Counted from the stretch's first letter, positions 1 to 10,400 are shown. The stretch is 29,523 nucleotides of DNA from Poteriospumella lacustris (GCA_008000375.1 SMOI01000373.1:1-29523), one strand, 5' to 3'. A program made the numbers and translations. The notes: a model not told the origin generated them from the sequence alone.

Positions 1-75
<75 letters not shown>
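1..75. repeat. (CGT)25 trinucleotide microsatellite
   Basis: Twenty-five uninterrupted CGT units open the window, so the array may extend upstream. The unit could encode poly-Arg, poly-Val or poly-Ser on this strand, or poly-Thr, poly-Asp or poly-Arg on the other. Without the upstream sequence it cannot be said whether the array is coding. After it come about 145 bp of unique sequence leading to the rhodanese start codon; no other element is seen there. Confidence 0.95.
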
Positions 76-220
76 GAACACCCTATGGAAATGGTGGACC
101 AGAGGAGTGGTCGGTTATCGTATTTCTTTGTTGCAGTTTATGGTAACTGTATGCATGTGAGCTCACAACAACCCCTCAGAACGGCATCCCCATTATTGAT
201 CACTTTATTGTAGTTTCGAG

Positions 221-1879
221 ATGGAGTACAAGGTGATTCTCTTTTATCGGTATGTCGCGATTGACCAACCGGAAGTCCTGGAGAACAGCCTCCGGGCGAA
301 ATGTGAGGAGTTGTCCCTTTTGGGACGTATTCTCCTTGCTACCGAAGGTATCAACGGTACATTAGCTGGCTCTCGTGAAAATGTGGATGCATTTGTTTCT
401 TTCATGGTCAGTGACGATCGCTTCTCAGCCATCGATTGGAAAGACTCTTTTGGCGCGGGGAAACTTCCTTTTCCGGTTCTCTCTGTTAAGATTGTGCCTG
501 AAATAGTTTCTTCTGGCTCACGAGGGAAACAACTCAAAGATACAATGCATTTCGACCCAGCTACATTCGGTGGTTTAGCAGAAACGGGCAAGCATTTAAC
601 TGCCGAAGAGTTTCACCGTGGTCTGGACGATCCCAACTGTGTGTTGCTAGACATTCGCAACCACTTTGAATACGACATTGGCCATTTTGAGAATGCTGTC
701 AATATTGGAACCTATACCTACGCTGAGACGTTTGATAAACTGGATTCCCTCCTCAGTATTCCACCAGCAACGACGCAGGCACCAACGGAGCCCGAGCCAC
801 CGGTACCAGCGGACAAAAAGATTTTCATGTATTGTACTGGTGGTGTGCGATGCGAAAAAGCATCCGCTTATTTGCGCAATCGTGGCTTTGAGAATGTGTA
901 CCATGTAAGTCGTCCATGCTATCAGCGCTGTGATCTGTTGGATGAATATAGCAGTTGATGTCCGAACCGGTCTGCGTTTGTTTGTTTGTTTGTTTGTTTG
1001 TTTGATGTACATACAGCTACAAGGTGGTATCCATCGCTATTTGCAAGCCTATCCCGATGGTGGGAAATTCGAAGGTAAAAACTTTGTCTTTGACAGTCGA
1101 GTCGCTATGGGTCCCGATGGTGAAGTAGCAGGTACTGCAGCAACTACTACGAACGCTACGAAAGTTGTGGGTCATTGCATCGATTGCAATTGCAACTTTG
1201 ATCGCTATTCGGGCAATATTGTATGCACGGTGTGCCGTCAACCAGTTCTGGTTTGTGATGAGTGTGTTCGAAGCAATCCGTTCCCGAATGAATACTACTG
1301 TATCCGCCACAGGTATGCCTTTTGTCGTCGATGAAGATGAAGATGAAGCGCGTTTCCTCATTGGTGTCTGCGCGTGTTCTGTTCTCTTGCTGTAGAGACT
1401 TGAAAGGAATTTATTTGACGATTTTGGACAACAAGTCTATCGAAGAACTGCGTCACCAACGGGATGCATTGCGGCAGCTGTTGGACTTGTCGTTGGCGCT
1501 GGCGAACGAAAAGAAAAGTGAAAAAATTCGGCTGCGTATCGAGCGAAGTCGCCGTCGTCATGAGCAAGAAATGAACAAAAGACAACGGACCGAAGCTTCT
1601 GTGACGGAAGAAAGCAACGCCGTTGAAGAGCAGGAGGCACGTGTATCCATCGACGAAGATCCTCGAGACGATGTCGACGCTGAAGACGCAACGAATGACC
1701 AAGCCGCTCTTTCGCTCATCAATGAAGGCAAACATCGACGGAAGACTATTCGCAAGCAAATCGACCGCTTGAATGAAAAGATTGACGTCTTGGAATCCTT
1801 ACACGCCCGAAAATTGCTCGAAGAGCCGGTCTTACCGAACCCCAAAGCCCGTTGTGGCTATGGGTTTTGGGAGTCGTAA
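221..1879 (+). CDS. TrhO/TSTD2-like rhodanese-domain protein (predicted tRNA U34 hydroxylase family), 3 exons
   Basis: Exons 221-904, 1017-1312 and 1396-1879 give 487 aa. The introns (GTAAGT..ACAG, 112 bp; GTATGC..GTAG, 83 bp) join in frame through YH/LQGGIHRYL and HR/DLKG. An N-terminal acylphosphatase-like half with ATEGINGT (about residues 40-47) is followed by a rhodanese domain with DIRNHFEYDIGHFENA (144-159) and the active-site loop CTGGVRC (Cys205, Cys211). Next come GKNFVFD and a Cys-rich, probably zinc-binding segment (residues 282-323), the order seen in bacterial TrhO (YceA) and animal TSTD2. Bacterial TrhO makes 5-hydroxyuridine at tRNA position 34; that activity here is inferred from family. 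A Pro/Glu-rich insert (about 181-199) interrupts the rhodanese fold, and the charged, helical C-terminus (about 330-487) is a lineage-specific extension. Intron 1 carries a (TTTG)7 tract. Confidence 0.9.
977..1004 (+). repeat. (TTTG)7 microsatellite inside intron 1 of the rhodanese gene
   Basis: Seven TTTG units lie 12 bp before the AG acceptor (1015-1016), where a polypyrimidine tract would sit. A similar (TTTG)6 array occurs at 22785-22808 downstream of the kinesin gene. Length changes here could alter splicing efficiency (inference). Confidence 0.9.
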
Positions 1880-2263
1880 ACTCTTTTCTTGGCCCATTTG
1901 TCCTCTGTACGGGTGGTAGTGTTACATATCATTGTTCTGGTTTTGTTTATACATCCATCATCCTCTTCTGGTGCACTGCTGACTGTTACGAGCAGCGACC
2001 AGGGAGAGAGGTAGGGTACAGTAGGTGTTGGTGTACTGGTATGTGGGTGGGTGTGTAGAGGTATTCATCTAAGTGAACCTTTCTTTAGCATACATTTGCA
2101 CGGTTTGTATGTCAAAATTAGACTTTTATGTAACAGTTGGTGTGGCAGTGGACAAGAGAACTGGCGATAGGCGGGAATCGTCACGATTGGAGGCATCGTT
2201 TATCACCATATATATATATCGTGAGTCAAGGTTATCCTCATCTCTTTCAAACGAAAAACAAAA
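1880..2263. other. Intergenic, rhodanese 3' flank to ankyrin-gene 5' flank
   Basis: 384 bp between two genes on the same strand. It holds a G/T-rich stretch (about 2008-2060) and a short TA run (about 2209-2218) some 45-55 bp before the next start codon. The TA run could act as a TATA-like element, but that is only a guess. No ORF, RNA or repeat of note is seen. Confidence 0.6.
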
Positions 2264-2892
2264 ATGGAGTTTATGGACAGAGATGATGATTTGGAAGAAG
2301 ACAACATTTGGGTGGCGGTCTCGAATGGTGATTTGGATCGTGTGAAAGAAATGTTGGCATCGGGTGTGTCTCCAAATTCACAAGATGAGCACGGCTATTC
2401 TCCTCTGTAAGTGATGTAATTGTGTCTTAGTTGCAAAGATTCGTTTTGATTCACTCGTATGGATCCTTGAACAGACATGCGGCCGCCAGTTACAATCAAA
2501 CGGAAATCATCGAGTTCCTCATCAAAGAAGCTGGTGCAACGGTCGATATTCGTGACAACGATGGCGATACTCCTCTTCTCTTTGTCGAAAAGCCCGAAAT
2601 TTACGAACTCCTCGTGTCACTGGGTGCGGATCCCACGATCCGTAACAACAGCGGAGAAAGTTTGGTGGAGAAAGTTGTCGAAGATGAAAACGAAGAAATG
2701 GTGGAGTATTTGATCAGCCGAGGTATCATCGGTGACACAGCGCTAATTGAGAAGCTTCGTGAACATTTTGCTAGCGGTGGCATGGAAGAGTTCAATGGAG
2801 AGTATACAATGATGGAGGAAGATGGCGAAGAGGAGGGTGGCGACGAGGATGAAGCTGGTGGTGAGAGAGATGAGACCAACGATCAACCGTAA
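2264..2892 (+). CDS. Small ankyrin-repeat protein with acidic C-terminus, 2 exons
   Basis: Exons 2264-2406 and 2475-2892 give 186 aa; the 68-bp intron (GTAAGT..ACAG) splits a Leu codon so that HGYSPL reads into HAAASYNQTE. The ATG sits in an A-rich context (acaaaaATGg). About three to four ankyrin repeats are visible: residues 14-47 (VSNGDLDRVKEMLASGVSPN), 48-80 (HAAASYNQTEIIEFLIKEAG) and 80-115 (DNDGDTPLL, LVSLGADPTIRNNSGES), followed by a degenerate one. The tail from about residue 150 is Asp/Glu/Gly-rich. This architecture (few ankyrin repeats plus an acidic end) recalls yeast Yar1, a chaperone of ribosomal protein uS3, but short ankyrin proteins are too variable to assign a role. Confidence 0.85.
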
Positions 2893-3173
2893 ATGCTCGT
2901 TTTTGTTATGACGACCAGACACACATGATGTAAATGTAATTAGAATGAAGTTAGACTGTCATTGTTGCGGAAGATGTTGATATTTCTTAGGGGAAACTCG
3001 CCGGGGACTCGAATCAAATCCTCCAAAAAGTTGGGGCTATTGTCACGTTCATGTCTGTTTCCAAGCCGAAGTCGCAGATCGGAACCAAGCTACAATGAAA
3101 GAAAGGCATTCAAACAGTGATCAATCATATTTCTCCCTTCAGAATTGTAGTTTTTACCTGTGTTTCGGTAGTT

Positions 3174-3911
3174 TCATGACTGGTTTCGGTTGTCCAACGA
3201 AGATGACGACATCGTTTTCGTGTCCTGTGTATGAAGTGATGTCGATTTCGACGACCGATGAACTTTTTGTGGACGGACGAGTCTGAAATTCTCGGTTAAT
3301 GGCAATCCTAAGGCAATTCAAACAAAATTCTGATGGGAGTACACCATATGAGTACAAAATGTTCTCGTAGGCGCACGATAGGAAGTCTTACCGTCCATGG
3401 CAGAGGAGTTCGACAATGTTATCAGTTCTTCCTCAATTGACGAGATATCTGCAATATTGAGGTACTCTCTTTGCAGAATGTAGTGAAATAAATGAAAAAG
3501 AGTGGTTTTCTCATCCTGCCTTGCAGCTTCCTGGGGCATTGTTCCGGTCCGCAGTCGCGCGATAGGCAGACTTGTGCGAAATGAAATGATGGCGAGCACG
3601 AAGTCCTCCAATGATGTTGCTTTCTGATATATGTTGAACAATGCTACTTCCAAGACAGCATCCATTACAGACTCGAACTGTGTTGGGATGGGTATACTTT
3701 CATTGCTCGATTGTGCGTGAGCTTCGGCTTTTTCCAACGATGGGCAGAATTCGGTGGTATCCGTCGGAAGACTCACGGGAGACACCACATTCCGATTTAG
3801 AGAAGAACTGGAACTCATGATATTCGAAGTGGAATGCGCTGGCATGCAGTAGCCAGACAGCATTGGAAGAGTATCGTCGTCCATTTCCAGGACATCATCT
3901 ATCTCATCCAT
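3174..3911 (-). CDS. Hypothetical Ser-rich protein, probably 2 exons
   Basis: The first exon, 3392-3911, starts MDEIDDVLEMDDDTL and is open for 173 codons. It has a Ser/Asn-rich stretch (about 28-72) and then a predicted helical part (about 80-165, including FESVMDAVLEVALFNIYQKA and EKTTLFHLFHYILQREYLN). A GTAAGA donor lies at 3391. The best-fitting acceptor (CCTTAG at 3308-3313, giving an 84-bp intron like its neighbours) joins in frame to 3174-3307 and gives 217 aa. Reading straight through, or another acceptor, would give a different short C-terminus, so the 3' end is uncertain. No family is recognised. It diverges from the exonuclease gene across 378 bp. Confidence 0.55.
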
Positions 3912-4289
3912 TTTTCGTCGGGATACAAACTCCTTGAATCGTCACACACAAAGCGACTGATGTCAACGAAACGAATTGAATTACTCAACGCTTCTTTTCC
4001 AATGATGATGGTTCCATCTTCCACTGACGAGTGATCCCGAATCGATCAACTGTTGAGATGGCGGGGATTCATGACTCGAGCTACACCCAAACAACGCAGG
4101 CCGTTCCAAACTATGGGGCCATGTCTCTCTCTCTCGTCTCTCGCCTCTTCATTCATTCATCATGTGAAAGCAGCTTTCTTCCTTCTTGTCAACAGATATA
4201 TTCCATTGTAGTTCTCATCCATGGGTGATCATCAATCGCGTTGCTATCATTAATCATCACAACAAGGCCGACCCAACACGTTGAAGGAC
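3912..4289. promoter_or_regulatory. Divergent intergenic region between the orphan gene and the exonuclease gene
   Basis: 378 bp separate two start codons pointing away from each other, so it should contain both promoters. A pyrimidine-rich block with TC repeats and ATTC repeats (about 4122-4158) is the only visible structure. A 65-codon open frame at 4031-4228 has no recognisable features and is not called. Confidence 0.4.
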
Positions 4290-5129
4290 ATGAGACTTTG
4301 GTGTAGTATCCGCTGTAGTAGTCGTCTCGGTTCACCAATACTCCTAGTGCGGAGAGACTATACGAAGGCGAAGTTTGAAGTTACGAAGTTTGCAGTTGGG
4401 ATTTCCCGTCACAATATTCAGTTGGTTGATGATAAGGCAGGATGGAGAAGGGTCATTGAAGAGCTGAAACAGGAGAAGGTGGTTGGCTTTGATACTGAAG
4501 CCAAACCAGAATTTTCAACCTCCAGCAAAACGAACGAAAGAAAAACATCTCCTCATCTCATTCAGTTTTCGACCCGGAAAACAGCATATCTATTGTCAAC
4601 TCTGAATGTATTCGAAAATAAAACGGAAATGGCGGACTTATTATCGCAAGTTTTGACGAACAAAGCCATCGTCAAAGTTGGTTTCGCCTTGCGCCAAGAT
4701 AAAGAAACTCTTTCCAACAACTATGGAGTTAAATTGACTGAGGCGGTGGATTTAGCTGTTGAATTATCAACCAGAAAATTGGTTTGTAGCCTCGTTAGTG
4801 CTGTCCAAGAGTACCTTCACGAGCCTTACCAAAAGCGCAAGCGCATCACCATGTCAAATTGGGCTCAGCCATTGAGCAACTATTCTCAGGAGATGATAGA
4901 GTATGCTGCCAATGATGCGTACTTGGCACTTTTGGTGTATGACGCTTGGATAAGAAATGGGAAGGTGGTCCTGCCGATACCCAGTCATGAGGCTCACCAT
5001 GAATTGATGCTACAACAACGAGAGGCGAAGCAGAAAGCCAGAGAGGAAGGAGAACGAAAACGAAACGAAGCAGCGGGTGTCGTAGCAACCGACGAAACAG
5101 TCACAAAAGCAAATGGCGCCACGCGCTAA
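4290..5129 (+). CDS. DEDDy 3'-5' exonuclease (RNase D/WRN exonuclease-like)
   Basis: 279 aa from ATG 4290; the frame is open to an upstream TTG at 4281, but ATG is the credible start. All exonuclease motifs are present: Exo I VVGFDTEAKPEF (Asp68, Glu70), Exo II IVKVGFALRQDKETL (Asp137) and Exo III EYAANDAYLALLVYDAW (Tyr205, Asp209). The Tyr-x3-Asp spacing places it in the DEDDy class with WRN, EXD2 and RNase D. Such enzymes remove nucleotides from 3' ends of RNA or DNA using two metal ions. There is no helicase or HRDC domain. The N-terminus (MRLWCSIRCSSRLGS) is basic and free of acidic residues, which would suit mitochondrial import (inference). The C-terminus is a Lys/Arg/Glu-rich helix. 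Confidence 0.9.
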   Translation: MRLWCSIRCSSRLGSPILLVRRDYTKAKFEVTKFAVGISRHNIQLVDDKAGWRRVIEELKQEKVVGFDTEAKPEFSTSSKTNERKTSPHLIQFSTRKTAYLLSTLNVFENKTEMADLLSQVLTNKAIVKVGFALRQDKETLSNNYGVKLTEAVDLAVELSTRKLVCSLVSAVQEYLHEPYQKRKRITMSNWAQPLSNYSQEMIEYAANDAYLALLVYDAWIRNGKVVLPIPSHEAHHELMLQQREAKQKAREEGERKRNEAAGVVATDETVTKANGATR

Positions 5130-5486
5130 CCATCGTGAGCAGACACAAAATTCACGAAACCAAAGCGTGCGACGACGTCATGGGCAGAGTTGTCTTTCAC
5201 TGCGAAATCGTCGAAGCTACTGCGACTACCAACGCCTCCGCTGTACTTGCTGTGCTTGTTGCACTTGTTGTGACTTCCTTGCGTACTGTAATTGTGGCGC
5301 AAACTGGCTGCTGCTTTCATAGTCGCTGCTTTGGGACGAACAAGGGGAAACCCCCCAGCGGTATAGAGTAAGATTAATACCAAACTTTGGCAGTCTGTTA
5401 CTCGTACCGCGGGGGTAGAACAAAACGTAAAAATGCACAAGGTCGGTACAAGGCACGATAGGGCCGGGAAACAGCTAAAAGAAAAG
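5130..5486. other. Convergent 3' flank between exonuclease and membrane-protein genes
   Basis: 357 bp between two stop codons that face each other. Apart from the hairpin listed separately (5351-5416), it holds only overlapping short frames without protein-like features, including a Cys/Leu-rich one that looks like noise. Confidence 0.5.
5351..5416. repeat. Imperfect hairpin A (arms about 18-21 nt)
   Basis: The left arm 5351-5371 (CCCCCCAGCGGTATAGAGTAA) closely matches the reverse complement of the right arm 5399-5416 (TTACTCGTACCGCGGGGG), leaving a loop of about 27 nt. The arms differ by small bulges only. It lies between converging genes, so it could form at the 3' end of either transcript. 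A related hairpin occurs at 6917-6965. Confidence 0.65.
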
Positions 5487-6443
5487 TTACATTTTGTCCT
5501 TCAACAACAACTGCAACTGAACGAGATGTTCTGCTGATGTTCCACGTTTTCGCGCCAACTTGTCGTAGAAAATGCAGGATGCGTCAAGCGCGGTTCCCTG
5601 TGTCAAGGGTACGTGATATCCCTTTGGTGTCACCGTTTTGCGTAGATAGTCCAAAAAGTCGTCTAGGTTTAAATTATTGGAACCTGAGGATAGTACTTCT
5701 GCGAAATATTGCTCCACTTCCGTTTGCAACTGTTCGGAACTGTATTCCAACGGAGGATGGCGCTCTTCTTCAGCGAAAGCGGCATAAAGCGCTATGGTGG
5801 ACGGGAAAAGAAGGACAAAGACGAACACAACAACCAAAGAAAAGCAGATGATCACCTTAATGGCCAATGCGGATTGAAATCGAGGAGTTAGCAAAAAGTG
5901 ACAAAAGATAGCAGAGCTGAATGAATATGCCCCGATAGCGAAAAAAAAGTAAGGAAACCGGGCCAGAATGCCCAAATTCTTTCTGAACATGATTACCCGC
6001 GTGTCGTTTCCAGCTTCATTCGCCATAAGAATGAAATAAACACACGCCAACGTCGACAGAAACATAGCTGAAATTGCAATCGAGTACGTCACGTCGAAGT
6101 AGTCGTGAAGAACGTGGCGATCGACGGGAATAACGATTCGATCCCAGATGCCCATATGCACGCTGAGAGTAAAGCCATCATCTGGAATGTTGAGTTTGTT
6201 GGCTTCTTCGTAATACAATGGAATGAAGGTAGTCACTAGTAACGCACTGATCAGCGCCAGATTTACGTTCTCCCCGACAAATTGATCATAAGCACCGTTC
6301 TCATCATCGTCTCGGAGGGACAAGAAGTCGCCAACAGATGCGAGAAGGATAGCTTTGAAATAACTTAGAAAATTGTGACGATACTTCTTCTCCACGGAAC
6401 CGCCTTTCCGTGGCTTTTGTTCGACCGCAATTCTGGCCGACAT
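5487..6443 (-). CDS. Four-pass membrane protein of unknown function
   Basis: 318 aa, no intron. A basic N-terminus (residues 1-30) is followed by four hydrophobic segments at about 60-78, 118-141, 158-184 and 192-224. Between the first two lies a polar loop of about 40 residues (EEANKLNIPDDGFTLSVHMG). The soluble C-terminal part (225-318) contains a helical section with EVEQYFAEVL and LDDFLDYLRKT. No signal peptide, catalytic motif or known family is recognised. It could be an organellar, ER or plasma-membrane protein. An 8-bp perfect inverted repeat (6392-6399/6406-6413) lies within the first 20 codons. The gene is bracketed by hairpins A and B. Confidence 0.8.
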   Translation of the reverse strand: MSARIAVEQKPRKGGSVEKKYRHNFLSYFKAILLASVGDFLSLRDDDENGAYDQFVGENVNLALISALLVTTFIPLYYEEANKLNIPDDGFTLSVHMGIWDRIVIPVDRHVLHDYFDVTYSIAISAMFLSTLACVYFILMANEAGNDTRVIMFRKNLGILARFPYFFFAIGAYSFSSAIFCHFLLTPRFQSALAIKVIICFSLVVVFVFVLLFPSTIALYAAFAEEERHPPLEYSSEQLQTEVEQYFAEVLSSGSNNLNLDDFLDYLRKTVTPKGYHVPLTQGTALDASCIFYDKLARKRGTSAEHLVQLQLLLKDKM

Positions 6444-7408
6444 TTCCGATTCTTTGGGTCACTTAAGCGATTATTTCTCCTTATGCTTCTGTCTGGAATC
6501 GAATATGCGGACTGATGGGCGAGGAGACTTGGTCATCATCATGAAAAATGGGTAACGGAAACGTGTTCCCTGCTGAGAAACGGCCAAATCTGGGACGCCT
6601 GGGAACCTTTGGGTAAGTTGGGTATATTTGGGTTTCCTGCTCAGCTGGGGGTTAGCGATAAGCGGTGAGCGGCATGCGCCCAACACCGGATCCGCCATAC
6701 GCCGCCGTGGCGGTCGATGTCACCCCAGTGGTCCCCCGTTTTCCCGCGTTGCTATACGTTTTCGCGCATGTTCACGCCCCACAACCGGTTTTCCATGCCC
6801 TTCTGGGTGTCACCCCGGTCTGAGCGTGTGTGGTACGTGACCAGCGTATCCCGCTGACCCGTCCACATTCGTGCCAACACGGTCGTCTACGCCGGCAGCT
6901 CGGCCTTCTTCAGCGCTCCCCGAGCGGTACAGAGTAATCGAGCAATAGTCTAATACTCGTGGGGCTTCAGCACCAAGAGTTGATTTCGATGTTGGAGCAC
7001 TATGCGGCCTGTGTGTAGTGCATAAACCTCCCCATTTTTCGTAAACAAACATAGTGATGTCATTTGTCGTACTTCATAGTTGATGAGATGTACACAGATT
7101 ATGAAAAACAAAACAGTGACAAGAGACACTGCTGGCATCTCACTCCCCTCACGAACCAACCCCACAAACCGATTCTCGCACCACCGCACCGGCACGTTGA
7201 AATACACATGTACACAAGCAAACAATACGTATGAAAACGAAACGTGGGGCAATGCTAACAACACGTAGTGCGGTGCAACAATATGACCACCAGCATCAGG
7301 TGCTGGGATTGTCGTCACTGCCTGAAGATGCATGGACAACACCGTGTCAAATACCCACACGCACACACGCACACAGAAGCCAAAGAACTTGATGAACGCC
7401 ATTCTCAT
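6444..7408. other. Long intergenic region with a GC-rich block
   Basis: 965 bp between the membrane-protein start and the FAM184-like stop, both on the minus strand; it should hold the promoter of the former and the 3' UTR of the latter. About 6690-6930 is visibly richer in G+C than its surroundings and contains two similar GTCACCCC segments (about 6718 and 6808). No long frame with protein features, no tRNA and no transposon protein is seen. An AC-rich repeat lies near 7348-7377. Hairpin B is listed separately. Confidence 0.5.
6917..6965. repeat. Hairpin B, related to hairpin A
   Basis: The segment contains AGCGGTACAGAGTAA (6923-6937), which matches 14 of 15 bases of AGCGGTATAGAGTAA in hairpin A. 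It ends in TACTCGTGGGG (6954-6964), sharing TACTCGT with the right arm of A. Local pairing of CCCC with GGGG and of GAGTA with TACTC is possible. The two elements have the same orientation and lie either side of the 5487-6443 gene. Confidence 0.5.
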
Positions 7409-10400
7409 TCATTTCAAGGATTTCGCGGATTTCATGCTGCCTTGGTTCGCGGAGATGCCACCCACACCACCCACACCACCGACGCCCATGGAACCGACAC
7501 CCATCGCGCCTGCCCCAGGCATCATACCAGGCATACCACCCATCATATTGCCTCCGTTGGGATTGATCATTCGCATTTGGGTGGGTTTGGCTTTGCCCGT
7601 CGGTTCTTCTTTCGGTTTAATGACTTGCATCACACCGACATTGGGTTGCCGATTGAATTTGGCGTTGTAATTCTCTTCCCGATTGAGCATTTCACGTTTG
7701 AAGTACATCATTTCTTCCCGTGTGCGTGTGACCAATTCATCTTTGTCGATCATTTCTTGTTCCAGTTGTCGAATACGCGCGATATCCTCCGGCCGCGACT
7801 CGCGGGCCAAATACCGATCTTCCAACAATTTGTATTCTTTCGCCACTTCGCGCAACTTCTCTTCGTACGATTGTTTCAATTGTTGGGTATCCATGCGCAT
7901 GCCCTTGAGTTCCAGTTCATAGCGTTCCATGACTTTCAACATTTCACGTTCGGCCGTTTCCTTTTCTTTCCGCAGGGCCATCTCCTGATCCCGCGTCATC
8001 GTGTCGCGTTCCAAAATGAAATGTTCTTCCCGACGATGCCGTTCGTTGCGTTCTTCGGTCAACATGTCTTGCAGTGTCTTGATTTGTGCTTGTGCTTCGG
8101 CAAAGCGGGCTTTCAGGCTGTTCAATTCTTGTTGTAATTTGTCCGTCGCGGCGTCGTGTTCGGCCCGTAATTTCGCTTTGGCCGCGTCAAATTCTTCCTC
8201 CTGCGCTTTCAGGGCATTCTTCTTCACCGTCGTCAATTCTTGTTCTTGTTGTAACAAGGCACGTCGTACGGCTTCTTCGCCATTCAATTTCTCTGATGCA
8301 ATCGCACGTTCTAACGCATGGGCGGCTTCCTCTTGATTCGTCGCGATCAACCGTTGTAACCGTTCGACTTCGGTCGCATGGGACGTCAACAACAGTTGTT
8401 CCTTCTGGTCGGACGATGATTTCCACTCGCGTTTCATCTTGTCGATGTCACCGGTGTATTTCTCGTCCAATTGTCGCATCGCTTGTTGATGCGCGGCTTG
8501 CAATTCTTGGACTTGGTTGGCCCGTGCTTGTTTCTCCGCCTGCAACGCCGCTTCCAATGCTTCCCGCTGACGTTCTACCGACGCTAATTGATTGGCGGCA
8601 TCGCCAGCTTCCTTTTGCAGCAACGATTTCAACGTACGAATCTCTTCTTCGTGACTGGCGATCAACAACTTGCGTTCGTCTTGGAATTGGGTCGTCAACT
8701 CCTCCTGCATCTGTTGTCGTTCTTGGGTCAAACGAGCGATTTCGGCTTCTAATTTCGCTTGCCATTCGGCCTCCAATTTCGCGGACGAAATATCCATTTT
8801 CTCCCGGAAGGCCTTTTGCGACGCTTTCAATTCTTCGCGTAAATTTTCGATTTGGGTTTTCAATCCATTCGTGACCACTTCGTTGCGCTCGGTTTCTTTC
8901 TTTTTCGCATCCAATTCTTTCAACACGTTTTTGTACTTCGTATCCAACTTGGTCCATTCGTTTTTCATCGTTTGTTTCTCGGCATCGTTGGATTCCGACA
9001 GGGAATGCAATTGGTTTTCCAATTCATTGATGGTGGTTTTCAATCCCTCGACGGTTTCTTGGTGTTTGGCCATCAACTCCTCGAGTGCACGTTTATGGTC
9101 TTGTTGCAACGTGGAGAGTTTCCCTTCGTACATGTCCCGTTGTTGTGCAATGTCGGCCAACATGGTCTGTTCTTTGATGGCAAAGGCATCGGACAAGGCT
9201 TGTTTCGATTTCTCTAAACTCTCGATGTCTTGTCGATGTTGTGTTTTCAGTTGATCCAACAGCTGTTGATTCGTCGCCATCAGTTGTTTCTTTTCTTCCC
9301 GCGACGATTCTTCCAATTTGGCCACTTGTTGACGTAATTTGGCCATTTCTTCCGTGGCCGACGCACTCGCTTGATTCAACGACGACGATGCATCCCGCAA
9401 TTGCTTTTGCAGCATTTCATTGTCCAGTTGCAAGGACTTGAGTTTGTTCTCCAACTCGGTTTGCGTAGCCGTCGCTTGCTCCTTCGCACGTTTCAAATCT
9501 TCCTTCGTGGCATTCAAGGTATTGCCCATGGTATTGATTTCATTGCGATACGATGCGGCTTCTTTCTCAACCGCGGCCAACCGTGATTTCAATTCTTCTT
9601 CGACCTTGGCACCAGTTTTCCCAGTGAGTTGAAGTTCCGCGTTGAGCCGGTGGATTTCCATTTCTTGTTGTTGAACCGTCGTTTCCAATTTCGCCAATAG
9701 GTTGTTCTTGTCGGATAACAACGATTGCAAGGAAGAGATTTCTTCTTCGCGTTGAACCAATTTCGCTTTCATGCCGCCGTTCGCTTCCCGCAACTGCATC
9801 AAATCATCGGTCAACTGAGAAATCTGTGCTTGCGATCCACCCGCTTGATCATTCATGGACTTTTGCAACAGAGCAATCTTCTCTTCCAAGCCTCTAATGG
9901 TAGTGGTTGATGTTGATTGTAGTTTCTCGTAGTCTTGTGATTTGGATTGTAAATCGTTGATCAGCTTGTCCATTTTGGACACAAAATCGGTCTTTTGCTG
10001 TGCCAATTTTTCTTCCAATTCGTGTCGAAGAGCCAACATAGCTTCTTGCTTGTCGGCTGCAAGCTTTGCACGTAGTTGTCCCAACTCACGATCCAAATCC
10101 GTTTGATATTTGTCGGCGAGTTGTCTCCGCTCAGTGGTGAGTTTTACTTCAGCTTCCCGCTTCAGGGTCTCTTGAATGCTCAACTGCTCAACCAACATAC
10201 CTTGGTACTTCTCGTTGCTTGTTCGAACTAACTCAGCAATTTCGTTCTCGTATTTCTTGCGCAATTCGTCAACGCTGGCCGATCCCGACTTGTTGGCTTC
10301 CTCCAAGGCTTTCTTCATTTCAGCATTTAACGCTTCAAAACCTTCAATTTTGTCTCGAAACCGATTATTCATGCCTTCTATCTCCTTCCGAAGATTGTCT

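Noticed and set aside
2997-3030. Possible tRNA-like B box near GACTCGAATCAAATCC
   Set aside because: No acceptor, D or anticodon stems could be paired around it.
4281-4289. TTG at 4281 as start of the exonuclease
   Set aside because: A non-AUG start is unlikely in a eukaryotic nuclear gene when an ATG follows three codons later.
6628-7052. Short frames in the G+C-rich intergenic block as genes
   Set aside because: 70-80 codons, Arg/Pro/Gly-rich, no motifs, and present on both strands as expected for G+C-rich DNA.
8086-9254. Overlapping plus-strand frames within the FAM184-like gene
   Set aside because: They mirror the coiled-coil coding strand; their Ser/Cys/Phe-rich translations look like shadow frames, and the minus-strand gene has family motifs and a valid intron.
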